Of a stretch of DNA of 64,000 nucleotides, positions 48,482 to 58,549 are shown piece by piece (within the stretch, counting starts at the first letter, position 1; each line of letters begins with the position of its first letter). The translations under genes and the position numbers were made by a program. Under the pieces are notes generated by a model. It did no database searches. It saw only the letters and a program-made list of their open reading frames with translations, and was not told where the DNA came from. Source of the DNA: Enterobacter vonholyi (GTDB taxonomy: Bacteria > Pseudomonadota > Gammaproteobacteria > Enterobacterales > Enterobacteriaceae); contig NZ_VTUC01000005.1 in the NCBI RefSeq assembly GCF_008364555.1, forward strand, positions 107,569-171,568, given 5' to 3'.

Positions 48482-51400
48482 TCAGGTAATGATGTGTTGC
48501 TGGTTAACAAGCTCGTCGTAGGTGGTCTGAACGCCATCAAGCGTAACGAGCGTGGTATTAGTGTAGGTGCCCCCTGCACCATCACGGTCGATGGAGATCA
48601 CGGTATTGCCATTACTATTAGTGACATGGAGATAATTCCCGAGCGTCGCGGCGCTACCGTTCCAGCCCACCAGCAGATCGCCGATGTCGATCTTGTCGCC
48701 CTGCGCCAGCGAGAAGCCGGTCCAGTGATCGCCCGCGGCACTGCTGGTGTTACCCCCCGTACCGTTGCCCACCGTGCTGTTCAGCACCTGGTAAATCAGC
48801 GTATCGCCGTAGGCCGTACCGGTGATGGCGTCGTTATGCTCAGAGCTGATGAACTGCGGCGCCATATTGATGGTCAGCGTGGCGCTGTCCGTTCTTCCTG
48901 TAGAGTCGGTCAGGGTGTAGTTGAAGGTCTCCTTCGAGGTCATGGTTGAGAGCGATACCCCGCTGTTGAGGGTATAGGTGTAATGGCCGTCAGCGCCGAT
49001 CGCCAGCGTGCCGTAGTGGCCGACAATATTCACCGTTGCGCTGCCGGTATACGGATCCAGCGTGGTGGTCACGCCGTTGTAGCCGGTCACGCTCAGACGG
49101 GTATCCACCGAGTGGAGCTGATCCAGCACGCCGCCGGAGTCGGTGCCGTCAAAGATATTGCCGTTGACGGTGTGGCTGCCGGTGACGTCGAAATTACTCA
49201 GCGAGTAGGTGGTGCCGTTCACGCTTGGGGTAATGGTGATGTTTCCGACGCTCAGCCCCGGGACGCTACCGGTAAAGTTCAGCGTATAGGTTCCGGCGTT
49301 GAGATCCAGCCCGGTCAGCGCGACGTCGATACTGCCGCCCAGCAGCGAGGCCCCGCTGAAGGAGCCGCTGCGGATCACGCCAGAGCCGTCGCTGATGGAC
49401 CAGTTCACCGTCAACCCGGTCAGCGACAGCAGCGATGCCACGTTAAAATGCAGCGATGCGTTGTGCAGCGCGGTATTCGCGTCGACCACGAAGGTTCCGC
49501 TGCCGCTGCCCTGGGTTGACGAGAGAAGGGCCGTTGTCCAGCTGGCGGTGCCCACGGTCGTATCCGAATAGACCGACGTGTGATGTACCGAGGTAAGGTC
49601 CATCGTGGCGCTGACATCGTTCACCGCATTCATCGCCTGCGCGGTTGGGGTGATGTTGAGCGATGCCGTATCCTTCGAGCCGTCAGGCGCGGTAACGGTG
49701 TAGACGAAGGTATCCGGCGTGCTGATATGGTCCGCCCCCACGCCGCTTCTCAGGGTATAGGTGTACTGGCCGGACGAATTGATGGTCAGCGTGCCATATT
49801 CTCCCTGAATGGTGGTGGTTCCACTGCTGTTGACCGCCACGCCGTTCACTTCGGTAACCAGCGTGCCCGCTGGAACCGGATCATTCGCCAGCACGTCGCC
49901 CGTGGTGGTTTCGCTGATGCTCGCCACGCTGTAGACATGGTCCTGCAGGACGTTAAGCGTGTAGGCCGTCAGTACGGCGATCCCGGATGCGGTATTCAGC
50001 AGGAACAGATACTCCCCGGCAGGCAGGTTCAGCGTCAGCTGCGGTGACGTACCCCCCAGCACTGGAGCGCGCAGCCAGCCCGACTCGACGCGAACCTGCT
50101 CGAAGGTCTGGGTCGCATTGTTGAACTTATAGACGTACAGGTCGAACACCGACGCCAGCGCCACGCCGCCCACGGAGGCCTGGATGGTCATGGTGCGGGT
50201 CGTCCCTTCCTCCACGTTGTAGATGATCGGGTTGGTCATGTCGTCCAGCAGGTTAAGCCCCAGCGTGCTGCCGAGATTAATGCCCACCAGGGTAAAACCG
50301 TTCTGAGATGAGGCGCCGTTATTCACCTCACTCACGGTGGTGTCAAAGGTCAGCGAGGCCGTGTCGTCCACTGCCACAATGCCGTTGATTACCGTACCGG
50401 CACCCAGAGACAGCACCAGGTTCGCCGACGCGCTGACGCCGTTATGGGTGATGGTGTAGGTGAAGCTCTCCGTCCGGCCAACGACCGCAGCGCTGGTGTC
50501 GGTCAGGTTATAGGTATAGCTGCCGTCTCGGTTGATGGTCAGCGTACCGTATTTGCCCTGGATCACCGTGCCGTCGGCGTTCACGCTGGTGGTAACGCCC
50601 TGCGCGTTAGTAACCGTGGAGATAGTGGTTCCGGCCGGCGCGTTGTCGCTGCCGGCGGTCGGATCCGTATCAAGGATCACGTTGCCGTTGAGACTGGTAT
50701 CGCCGGTAACCGTACCCGGACCGGTCTCTTTCACCGCCACGTCGAGGCTGGTGTAGGAGCCGGTTGCCAGCAGGTTGGTGTTATAGCTAAGCACGCGGTA
50801 GTTACCGTCGGCCAGCCCGGTCAGGTTCAGTGAGACGCCGGTAGCGCCGAGGGTCAGGAGATCGGCAAACTGCGGTTGGCCGGTATCCACCACGGTAGTC
50901 CAGACGCCGTTGACGTAGTGCTGAACTACCAGCTCAAGAGTGTTGAGCAGAGAGAGCACCGCCCCCGTAGCGTTAGCATTCACCACGATATCCGCGCTGC
51001 CGCCGTTGCCCACCGTGAAGTTCACCTGCGCCGTGTCATTGCCCAGCAGCGTCAGGACGTTGCCCACGGCGCCGACCAGCAGGAAGCCGTAGTCGCTGTA
51101 CTGGCTGTTGGTCACGGTCGCCGTGGTGCTGAGGTTCAGCTCTTCAACGTTATTGCTGGCGGAGAGCGGCAACACCGGCGCAAGGACGGAGCCCGGCAGG
51201 GAGGTGTTGCCCGCGGCGTCGGTAGCGGTGATCTGCAGCGTCTGGCCTTCGATCTGTTTGTTAATGAAGGTGTAACTGTAGGTGCCGTTGTTGCCCGCAA
51301 TCGCGGTCACCGTCGAGCCGTCCGCAAGGCGGATTGTGACGGTACTTCCCGCCTCCGCGCTCCCGGTCAGGACGCTACCGTCGGCGTTGAGGGTCCCGGT

Positions 51401-54400
51401 CGGCGCCGTTGGGGCGGTCGTATCGACGATAATCGTCGTCACACCTGACGCCGCGCTGGTGTTGCCTGCCGCATCGGTGGCCGTGGCGGTGAAGTTATGC
51501 GTGCCCTGCGTCAGCGTGGTGGTTTGCGGCAGGGTCCAGTTGCCGTTGCCATCGGCGGTCACCGTGCCGACCAGCGTAATACCATCGTAGATCCTGACCG
51601 TGGCATTCGCTTCGGCTGTCCCGCTTAGCGTTGGGCGCGTATCGTTGGTCGGATTCGTACCGGTCACCGGACCGATAACGCTGCCGACATCATCAATCAC
51701 CGAACTGATGACCGGCGCGCCCGGCGCGAGGGTATCGACGTTAATCACATACCCGGCGGTAGGTGCGCTGGCGTTGCCCACCGCATCGGTGGCGGTAAAG
51801 GTCAACGTGTGCGCGCCGTTGCTCAGCGCCGGAGATGGCGTAAAGCTCCACGCGCCGCCGGTCGCCGTCACGCTGCCGATCTGTACGCCGTTATCAAAGA
51901 TTTTCACCGTCGACCCGGCTTCCGCCGTGCCGCTGAGGGTTGGTTGCGCGTCGTTGGTGAACCCGCCGTTCGCAACCGGCGTCGCCGCATTGCCCACGTC
52001 ATCCAGAATGCTGGTCAGCACCGGCAGCGCAGGCGGCGTGGTGTCGACGGTGAGGCTGAAGCTGGTGGAGGACACGCTGGTGTTGCCTGCCGCATCCGTT
52101 GCCTGCGCGGTGAAGCTGTGCGCGCCCGCTGTCAGCGTGGTGTTGAGCAAGATACTCCAGCTCCCGTTGCTATCCGCAGTGCCTGTTCCGACAAGCGTAG
52201 TTCCCTCATAGATTTTCACGGTGGCAAACGGTTCGCTGGTCCCGACAAGGCGCGGAACGGTATCGTCGGTTGCTTGCCCGGACGTCAGCGGGCCGGTGAT
52301 GCTGCCCACGTCGTCTATCGCCTGGCTGATAACCGGCGCGTTTGGTGCCGCGGTATCAACAATCAGGGTAAAGCCCGGCGAGGTCGGGCTGACGTTGCCC
52401 GCTGCATCGGTGACCGTGGCGGTCCAGGTATGGCTGCCGTTGGCCAGCGGCGCTGATGGCGTAAAGCTCCATGCTCCGGTACCGTCCGCCTGAACGGTGC
52501 CGACCGGCTGCCCGTTCTCATAAACGGTGACCGTGGCGTTGGCGGTCGCGGTGCCGTTCAGCGTCGGCGTGGTGTCGTCGGTGCTCTGCCCCGAAGAGAG
52601 CGGAGTTTGAATGCTGCCCACGTTGTCACCCGCGGTCGAAATGATCGGCGCCGACGGCACGCCCGTATCCACCGTCAGGGTAAACGGCGTCGTCGTGCCG
52701 CCGGTATTGCCCGCCGCATCGGTGGCGTTGAAGGTGATGGCGTGTGGCCCTTCGCCCAGATCGGTACCCGGGGTAAAGGTCCAGCTGCCCTGGGCATTGA
52801 CCACCGCTGTGCCAATTTCGTTGCCATCAACGATCACGTGCACGGTAGAACCCACTTCGCCCGTGCCGTTGAGGGTTGGACGCGCGTCGTTGGTGCTGTT
52901 ACCCGACGTGAGCGTCCCGGTGACCGGACCGACATCGTCAATCACGCTGGTCACCACCGGTACGCCGGGGGCTGCGGTATCAATGGTAAAAGCGAAGACC
53001 GATGAGTTCGCCGAGGCGTTGCCTGCAGTATCCGTTGCATACGCGCGCAGGGAGTAGCTGCCGTCGCTCAGCGGCGCGGTCGGCGTAAAGGACCAGTTCC
53101 CGCTTCCGTCAACGGTCGTTGTACCAATCTGCGTGCCGTTATTCATGATGTGGATAGTGCTGCCCGCCAGCCCGGTGCCGCTGATGGTTGGGGTGCTGTC
53201 GTTGGTTACCTGGCCGCTGGTGAGGTTACCCTGGACGCCGCCAGGGACGTCGTCGTTCACATTATCCAGCGTCGGAACCGTCGGAGCGGTCAGGTCAACC
53301 ACCACGCTCCAGGGAGCAGAGACCGCGCTGACGTTGCCCAGCGGGTCGGTCGCCCGGACGGTGAAGCTGTGCGAGCCTTCGCCGAGCGCGGTGTCAGGGG
53401 TAAACGTCCATGCGCCGGTGCCGTCAGCCGTTACCACGGCAATCTGGGTGCCGCCGTCGAAAATGGTCACCACGCTGTTTGCGTCCGCTGTCCCCGAAAG
53501 GGTTGGCGTGGCGTCGTTCGTTTCGCTGCCGCTGACCACCGTGGTGGCGGCGTTGCCGACATTATCCGTGACGTTGGTTATGACCGGCGTGGCGGAAACG
53601 GAGTCCACCACGACGGTGAAGCCCGCCGAAGGGCCGCTCTGATTCCCCGCAGGATCGGTCTCGCGGATGGTCAGGACATGGTTGCCCTCTGCCAGGGCGG
53701 GTGTGGTGTAGCTCCAGGTGCCGGTGTTGCCTACCAGCACGCTGCCCAGCAGCGTCCCGTTGTTGTAGATGGAGATGGTATCGCCCACCGCGCCGGTACC
53801 GGTGAGGGTCGGCTGGTTGTCGTTGGTGGTCTGGCCGCTGGTCAGCGGGCCGGTGCCCGGACCGACGTCGTCAATCACCGCGCCGATAGTTGGCGTGCCC
53901 GGAGCGGTGAGGTCGACGGTGACGCTGGCCGCCGGAGAGCGGCCGCTGGTCTGGCCGTTGAGGGTCGCAGTCACTTCAAAGGTGTGCAGCCCCTCGCCAA
54001 GCGCCGCCGGCGTATAGCTCCAGTTGCCGCTGCCGTCGGCGGTCACCGTCGTCAATGGCGTCGCGCTACCGTCCTGATAGATGGTAATCAGGCTGCCCGC
54101 TTCGGCCGTGCCGGTAAGCGTTGGCGTGGTGTCGTTGGTCGTTTTGCCTTTCACATCGCCAGTTACCGGATCCGCGTCATCGACGATCGCCGTGATGACG
54201 GGCACCTGCGGCAGCTCAAGCGACGAGTCGGTGACGACAAAAGGCACGCCCGCGCTGGCATTCCCTGCGGCGTCCGTAGCGTTCACGGTCAGCGTGGTCG
54301 GATCCAGCTGCGCCGGACTCAGCGCAATCGAGAAGCTGCCGTCGCTGCCGACAACGCCGGTACCAATGACCGTGCCACCGCTATCTTTCACGGTAATAGT

Positions 54401-57400
54401 ACTTCCTATTTCACCTGTACCGGTCAGCGGCGTTCCTTCCTGAGCCAGAGCCATGTTGACCGGGTCGGCAGGCGCGGCAGTATCCACCGTCACGCTCAGC
54501 GGTACTGAATCACCGGAGGAATTACCCGCTGGATCGCTGAAAGAGACGGTGAACGTATGAGGACCATCCGGCAGCGTTGTACCGGCGGTCCAGCTCCAGC
54601 TGCCGTCCTGCTGTACCGTCACCGGCACTCCCGACGGGTTACCGTCTACGGAAACGATAACGGTGGTGCCGGGTTCACCGGTCCCGGTAAGGGTTGGCGT
54701 GCCGTCCTTCGTGTAGAGCACGTTACTGGACAGCTGGCTGTCGGCTACGGCACTAATGACGGGGATCTCAGGCGCAACGGTATCGAGCGTGACGGTAAAG
54801 ACTGAACTCGGCGCGCTGAGGTTACCCGCTGCGTCCACTCCCACTACGGTAATGTTGAGCGGGCCGTCCGTTTGCGTGGGAAGCGTCAGGCTCCATTCTC
54901 CATTAGCCACCACGACACGACCCAGCTCGACGCCGTTGTTGTAGACGATCACCGTCTCACCGTTAACGCCGGTTCCTCCCACTGTCGGCGTGGTATCCGT
55001 AATGTAGCCTCCGTTCGGTTCACCGCCCACGGCGCTGATCGCTGGCGTAGCCGGTGCCAGGGTATCCACGACGATCGTAATCGCTGACGACGGGTCAGAG
55101 ATGTTGCCCGCTTCATCGGTGGCGGTGGCGGTAAAGGCGTGGCTGCCCTCGGCAATGTCGCTGCCAGGACGCCAGCTCCAGTTGCCGCTGCTGTCTACCG
55201 TGACGGTGCCCACGACGGTCGATATGCCGTTGACGGTGTCAGTGATGTTGATGACATCGTTCGGCGTCCCGGTGCCGCTCAGGACCGGGCGCGGATCGTT
55301 GGTGGTTCCGCCATCGGGTACGGGGCCGGTGATCTGGGTGACGCTGTCGGTGACGGTCGGTGCCGCAGGCGTAGCCGGCGCCTCGGTATCAATGGTGATG
55401 GTAACCGGCTGCGACGGGGCGCTTTCGTTGCCCGTGCCGTCCACGTTGGTGACGGTCAGGGTGATGTCATAGGTACCGCCGGGCAGCGGGGTTGATGGTG
55501 TCCACGACCAGCTGCCGGTATTGTCCACGACAGCATCGCCGAGTTTGACGCCGTTGTTGTAGATCGTCACGGTATCGCCCGCCGTGCCGGTACCGCTCAG
55601 GGTTGGCGTGGTGTCGCGGGTGGTTTCGCCCGGGTTCAGCGTTGTTTCTGTTCCGTCAGGATTGACGGTGATGGCCGGCACGTCCGGCGTGACAGGCGCG
55701 ACGGTATCTACCGTCAACACAAACGGGCTGGAGATGGTGGTATTGCCCGCGGCATCGGTGGCGTGAACCGTCAGCGAATGCGGGCCGTCGGTGAGTGGGG
55801 TAACGGGCGTAAAGCTCCAGCCGCCGTTGCCGTCGAGGGTGGCGGTGCCGAGCAGGGTGGTGCCGTCATAAACGGTGATCGTCGCATCAGCCGGAGCGGT
55901 GCCCTGCAGCTGCGGTTTGGTGTCATCCGTGGTATCGCCGCTGCTGAGCGGACCCTGAACGCTGCCGACGTCATCGGTCACGGTGCCGATGGTTGCCGCC
56001 ACTGGTGGCGTGGTATCGACGGTCAGGGTGAAGCCGCCTGACGGCTGGCTGGTGTTACCCGCCGTATCGGTGGCGACAACGGTAAAGGTATGAGGCCCGC
56101 TGATAAGAGGCGTCGTGAGGGTATAGGTCCACGCGCCATTGTTGTCGACCGGAACCGTGACAAGATCGGTGCCATCGAGGCGGATGGTGACGGTTGAACC
56201 GGGTTCAGCCGTGCCGTTGAGCGTCGGCGTGGTGTCGTTAGTGCTGTCGTTAGGGTTGAGCGCGCCGAGGCGTTCCGGCACATCATCCACCACCTGGGTA
56301 ATGATCGGGGCAGCAGGCGCCACGCTGTCAACCGTCAGAGTCCAGGTGTTGGAGACGCCGCTGGTGTTGCCTGCCGCATCGGTCGAGACGGCGGTAAGAT
56401 CATGGGGGCCTTCACCGATCGGGGTGGAAGGGGTAAAGATCCATACGCCAAGGCCATTGGCGACGGTCGTACCAACAGCAACACCGTCCACGCGTACGGT
56501 GACAGTCGCGTTTGCTTCGGCGGTACCGCTGAGCGTCGGGGTGGTGTCGTTAGTGGTCCCATTCAGGTCGATCGCGCCGGTGCGCCCGGGGACATCGTCC
56601 ACGACTTGTGAAATCAACGGGGCGCCAGGCGCCGTCCCGTCGACGTTAATTATCCAGGAGTCAGATAACCCGCTCGGGTTACCGGCGGGGTCCGTCGCCT
56701 TCGCCGTCAGCACGTACGTGCCATCGGTTAGCGGTGCGGGCGGCGTAAAGCTCCACAGGCCGGAAGAGGGAACAACCACCGTACCGAGGACATCGCTGCC
56801 GTTATAAATCGTGATGGTCGAGCCCGCTTCGCCCGTCCCGTTCACGGTCGGCGCCCGGTCGTTGGTGATCCCGTTCGGGCCCACGGGGCCGGTGGAGGCC
56901 TGTACGTCATCAATCACCGACACGATAACTGGCGTCTGCGGTGGAGTAATATCCGGTGCCGCCGCGGAGGTGGTAGGACTCGTGTTGCCTGCCGTGTCGG
57001 TGGCGTCAGCGGTCAGGATTTCGCCGTTGAGCTTCGGCGGGGTCAGCGTCAGGCTGAAGTTACCCTGACTATCGGCAACAACTGGAGTGCCAACGAGTGC
57101 GCCGCCTTCACGGATGGTCACCGTGCTGCCCGGCTCTGCTGTACCGCTGATGGTGCCGCCATCATTTGAAACCACGAGGTTTCCAGGGGCTAACGGCGGC
57201 GTGGTGTCCACGGTGAAGATGACAGGCTCTGAGGTCGCGCTCAGGTTTCCGGCGGCATCGGTTTCAGTAACGGTTATGGAGTGTGTCCCGTCCGGAAGCG
57301 GACCGTTCGGCGTTACGCTCCAGGTACCGTTGGGCAGCACCGTCGTTGTGCCAACCACCACGCCGTTATCGTAAATAGTGATGGTTCCGCCGGGCTCGCC

Positions 57401-58549
57401 CGTTCCCGCCAGGATCGGCAGTGAAGCATCGGTAGGCGCGCCCGACGTGATGGTTCCCTTGATAACGCCCGTATCGTCGGTCAGCACAATCGCGGTCGGG
57501 GCGTCCGGCGGAGTAAGATCCACCGTCAGGGTAAACACCGGCGAGGCAGGCCCGGTGTTGCCGGCAGCGTCGGTTGCCCGCACGGTAATCTGGTGAGTGC
57601 TTTCGCCCAGATCAACTGAAGGAGTAAAGGTCCAGGTGCCGTTGCTGGCGACGACCGCCGTACCAATGGCGATCCCGCCGTCATAAATCGTCACGGTCGA
57701 GCCCGCTTCACCGGTGCCGGTAAGCTGCGGGCGCTGATCGTTGGTGCTGCCACCGTTGCTGACTGCCCCCGTCTGTGGAGCCGTATCGTCAGTTACGCTG
57801 GTGATGGCTGGCGCATCGGGCGCAGTGGTGTCCGGGGCGGTAAGATTCGTGCCCGGGCTGGTATTCCCGGCGTTATCCGTCGCGGTGGCGGTCACCTGCT
57901 CGCCGTTGGTCAACGGCGTGTCGAGAGATACGGTAAAATTGCCATCGCTGCCCGTTTTTCCTGTGCCAATGACGTTACCGTTCGCGTCTTTCAGCGTGAT
58001 GGTACTGCCGGGTTCTGCGGTACCGGTGACCGTTTTGCCATCTGAAGAAAACTTAAGGCCGGAAGGCGCGTTCGGCGCTGTCGTATCCGGATCGGCCGAA
58101 TTGTTACTGCTGCCATTATCACCACCACCGCCGCCGGTGCTTGCCGCCGCCGCGATGCCGCCCGCAGCGGCAATCCCGCCCAGGGCCCATGGCCAGATGG
58201 CGGCACCACCGGCGTCGCTCCCGGAGGCCGCAAGCAGCATGTCCGTAGACGCGATGGATTCGTACGTGGCGGCTCCGGTTGGATCTTCAATCCACCATAA
58301 AGCGCCCTGGCTGTCCTGCAGCACCAGCTGGCTCACGCCCTGCGCGTCCGCGACGTAGAAATTTTTAAGGGTGATCACCTCGCCGGAGTGGAGCGTAACC
58401 AGCAGATCGTTACCATTTCGCGCGAAGTGGGAGACGCTCGCTCGCTCAACATGGAGCTCGACGACAGAGGAATGGCTCAGCGTAACCTGTGTGCCTTCCG
58501 TGGTCGTTTCCACGCCAGTAAGTTTTGAAATAACAGAGATTTGGCTCAT
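48482..58549 (-). CDS. Giant BapA-like biofilm adhesin secreted by type I system
   Basis: A 3355-residue surface adhesin. Residues 1-110 form the BapA prefix domain (MSQISVISKLTGVETTTEG). A hydrophobic Ala/Gly stretch (about 117-138) and a Gly/Asn/Ser linker follow. From about 155 to 2460 there are 23 Ig-like repeats of about 100 residues, most with the boundary VDxxAPxxP and the motif TDAAGNxS. Next come three VCBS-like units with xYGTLTIxxxGxYTYxL (about 2460-3240). The C-terminus has the VC_A0849-type secretion signal ending YDELVNQQHIIT. Cysteine was not seen. The frame is uninterrupted over 10 kb. The order adhesin-channel-ABC-fusion protein equals Salmonella bapABCD. Confidence 0.93.
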   Translation of the reverse strand: MSQISVISKLTGVETTTEGTQVTLSHSSVVELHVERASVSHFARNGNDLLVTLHSGEVITLKNFYVADAQGVSQLVLQDSQGALWWIEDPTGAATYESIASTDMLLAASGSDAGGAAIWPWALGGIAAAGGIAAAASTGGGGGDNGSSNNSADPDTTAPNAPSGLKFSSDGKTVTGTAEPGSTITLKDANGNVIGTGKTGSDGNFTVSLDTPLTNGEQVTATATDNAGNTSPGTNLTAPDTTAPDAPAITSVTDDTAPQTGAVSNGGSTNDQRPQLTGTGEAGSTVTIYDGGIAIGTAVVASNGTWTFTPSVDLGESTHQITVRATDAAGNTGPASPVFTLTVDLTPPDAPTAIVLTDDTGVIKGTITSGAPTDASLPILAGTGEPGGTITIYDNGVVVGTTTVLPNGTWSVTPNGPLPDGTHSITVTETDAAGNLSATSEPVIFTVDTTPPLAPGNLVVSNDGGTISGTAEPGSTVTIREGGALVGTPVVADSQGNFSLTLTPPKLNGEILTADATDTAGNTSPTTSAAAPDITPPQTPVIVSVIDDVQASTGPVGPNGITNDRAPTVNGTGEAGSTITIYNGSDVLGTVVVPSSGLWSFTPPAPLTDGTYVLTAKATDPAGNPSGLSDSWIINVDGTAPGAPLISQVVDDVPGRTGAIDLNGTTNDTTPTLSGTAEANATVTVRVDGVAVGTTVANGLGVWIFTPSTPIGEGPHDLTAVSTDAAGNTSGVSNTWTLTVDSVAPAAPIITQVVDDVPERLGALNPNDSTNDTTPTLNGTAEPGSTVTIRLDGTDLVTVPVDNNGAWTYTLTTPLISGPHTFTVVATDTAGNTSQPSGGFTLTVDTTPPVAATIGTVTDDVGSVQGPLSSGDTTDDTKPQLQGTAPADATITVYDGTTLLGTATLDGNGGWSFTPVTPLTDGPHSLTVHATDAAGNTTISSPFVLTVDTVAPVTPDVPAITVNPDGTETTLNPGETTRDTTPTLSGTGTAGDTVTIYNNGVKLGDAVVDNTGSWSWTPSTPLPGGTYDITLTVTNVDGTGNESAPSQPVTITIDTEAPATPAAPTVTDSVTQITGPVPDGGTTNDPRPVLSGTGTPNDVINITDTVNGISTVVGTVTVDSSGNWSWRPGSDIAEGSHAFTATATDEAGNISDPSSAITIVVDTLAPATPAISAVGGEPNGGYITDTTPTVGGTGVNGETVIVYNNGVELGRVVVANGEWSLTLPTQTDGPLNITVVGVDAAGNLSAPSSVFTVTLDTVAPEIPVISAVADSQLSSNVLYTKDGTPTLTGTGEPGTTVIVSVDGNPSGVPVTVQQDGSWSWTAGTTLPDGPHTFTVSFSDPAGNSSGDSVPLSVTVDTAAPADPVNMALAQEGTPLTGTGEIGSTITVKDSGGTVIGTGVVGSDGSFSIALSPAQLDPTTLTVNATDAAGNASAGVPFVVTDSSLELPQVPVITAIVDDADPVTGDVKGKTTNDTTPTLTGTAEAGSLITIYQDGSATPLTTVTADGSGNWSYTPAALGEGLHTFEVTATLNGQTSGRSPAASVTVDLTAPGTPTIGAVIDDVGPGTGPLTSGQTTNDNQPTLTGTGAVGDTISIYNNGTLLGSVLVGNTGTWSYTTPALAEGNHVLTIRETDPAGNQSGPSAGFTVVVDSVSATPVITNVTDNVGNAATTVVSGSETNDATPTLSGTADANSVVTIFDGGTQIAVVTADGTGAWTFTPDTALGEGSHSFTVRATDPLGNVSAVSAPWSVVVDLTAPTVPTLDNVNDDVPGGVQGNLTSGQVTNDSTPTISGTGLAGSTIHIMNNGTQIGTTTVDGSGNWSFTPTAPLSDGSYSLRAYATDTAGNASANSSVFAFTIDTAAPGVPVVTSVIDDVGPVTGTLTSGNSTNDARPTLNGTGEVGSTVHVIVDGNEIGTAVVNAQGSWTFTPGTDLGEGPHAITFNATDAAGNTGGTTTPFTLTVDTGVPSAPIISTAGDNVGSIQTPLSSGQSTDDTTPTLNGTATANATVTVYENGQPVGTVQADGTGAWSFTPSAPLANGSHTWTATVTDAAGNVSPTSPGFTLIVDTAAPNAPVISQAIDDVGSITGPLTSGQATDDTVPRLVGTSEPFATVKIYEGTTLVGTGTADSNGSWSILLNTTLTAGAHSFTAQATDAAGNTSVSSTSFSLTVDTTPPALPVLTSILDDVGNAATPVANGGFTNDAQPTLSGTAEAGSTVKIFDNGVQIGSVTATGGAWSFTPSPALSNGAHTLTFTATDAVGNASAPTAGYVINVDTLAPGAPVISSVIDDVGSVIGPVTGTNPTNDTRPTLSGTAEANATVRIYDGITLVGTVTADGNGNWTLPQTTTLTQGTHNFTATATDAAGNTSAASGVTTIIVDTTAPTAPTGTLNADGSVLTGSAEAGSTVTIRLADGSTVTAIAGNNGTYSYTFINKQIEGQTLQITATDAAGNTSLPGSVLAPVLPLSASNNVEELNLSTTATVTNSQYSDYGFLLVGAVGNVLTLLGNDTAQVNFTVGNGGSADIVVNANATGAVLSLLNTLELVVQHYVNGVWTTVVDTGQPQFADLLTLGATGVSLNLTGLADGNYRVLSYNTNLLATGSYTSLDVAVKETGPGTVTGDTSLNGNVILDTDPTAGSDNAPAGTTISTVTNAQGVTTSVNADGTVIQGKYGTLTINRDGSYTYNLTDTSAAVVGRTESFTYTITHNGVSASANLVLSLGAGTVINGIVAVDDTASLTFDTTVSEVNNGASSQNGFTLVGINLGSTLGLNLLDDMTNPIIYNVEEGTTRTMTIQASVGGVALASVFDLYVYKFNNATQTFEQVRVESGWLRAPVLGGTSPQLTLNLPAGEYLFLLNTASGIAVLTAYTLNVLQDHVYSVASISETTTGDVLANDPVPAGTLVTEVNGVAVNSSGTTTIQGEYGTLTINSSGQYTYTLRSGVGADHISTPDTFVYTVTAPDGSKDTASLNITPTAQAMNAVNDVSATMDLTSVHHTSVYSDTTVGTASWTTALLSSTQGSGSGTFVVDANTALHNASLHFNVASLLSLTGLTVNWSISDGSGVIRSGSFSGASLLGGSIDVALTGLDLNAGTYTLNFTGSVPGLSVGNITITPSVNGTTYSLSNFDVTGSHTVNGNIFDGTDSGGVLDQLHSVDTRLSVTGYNGVTTTLDPYTGSATVNIVGHYGTLAIGADGHYTYTLNSGVSLSTMTSKETFNYTLTDSTGRTDSATLTINMAPQFISSEHNDAITGTAYGDTLIYQVLNSTVGNGTGGNTSSAAGDHWTGFSLAQGDKIDIGDLLVGWNGSAATLGNYLHVTNSNGNTVISIDRDGAGGTYTNTTLVTLDGVQTTYDELVNQQHIIT
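51170..58087 (-). repeat. 23 tandem Ig-like coding repeats of the adhesin
   Basis: About 300-bp units, each encoding one Ig-like domain. Shared elements are TNDxxPTLxGTAEAGSTVTI near the middle and ATDAAGNxS near the end of a unit. Units 1, 4, 13 and 23 are shorter (about 85 residues) and lack the VxDDVG/TNDxxP insertion. The units are diverged at DNA level, so recent expansion by simple duplication is not apparent by eye. Confidence 0.88.

Noticed and set aside
53150..54508. Plus-strand open frame of 452 codons inside the adhesin gene, with many others at 49-58 kb
   Set aside because: These are antisense shadows of the repetitive, GC-rich adhesin. They have no ribosome sites, their translations are low-complexity Arg/Val/Ala-rich, and they recur with the period of the coding repeats.
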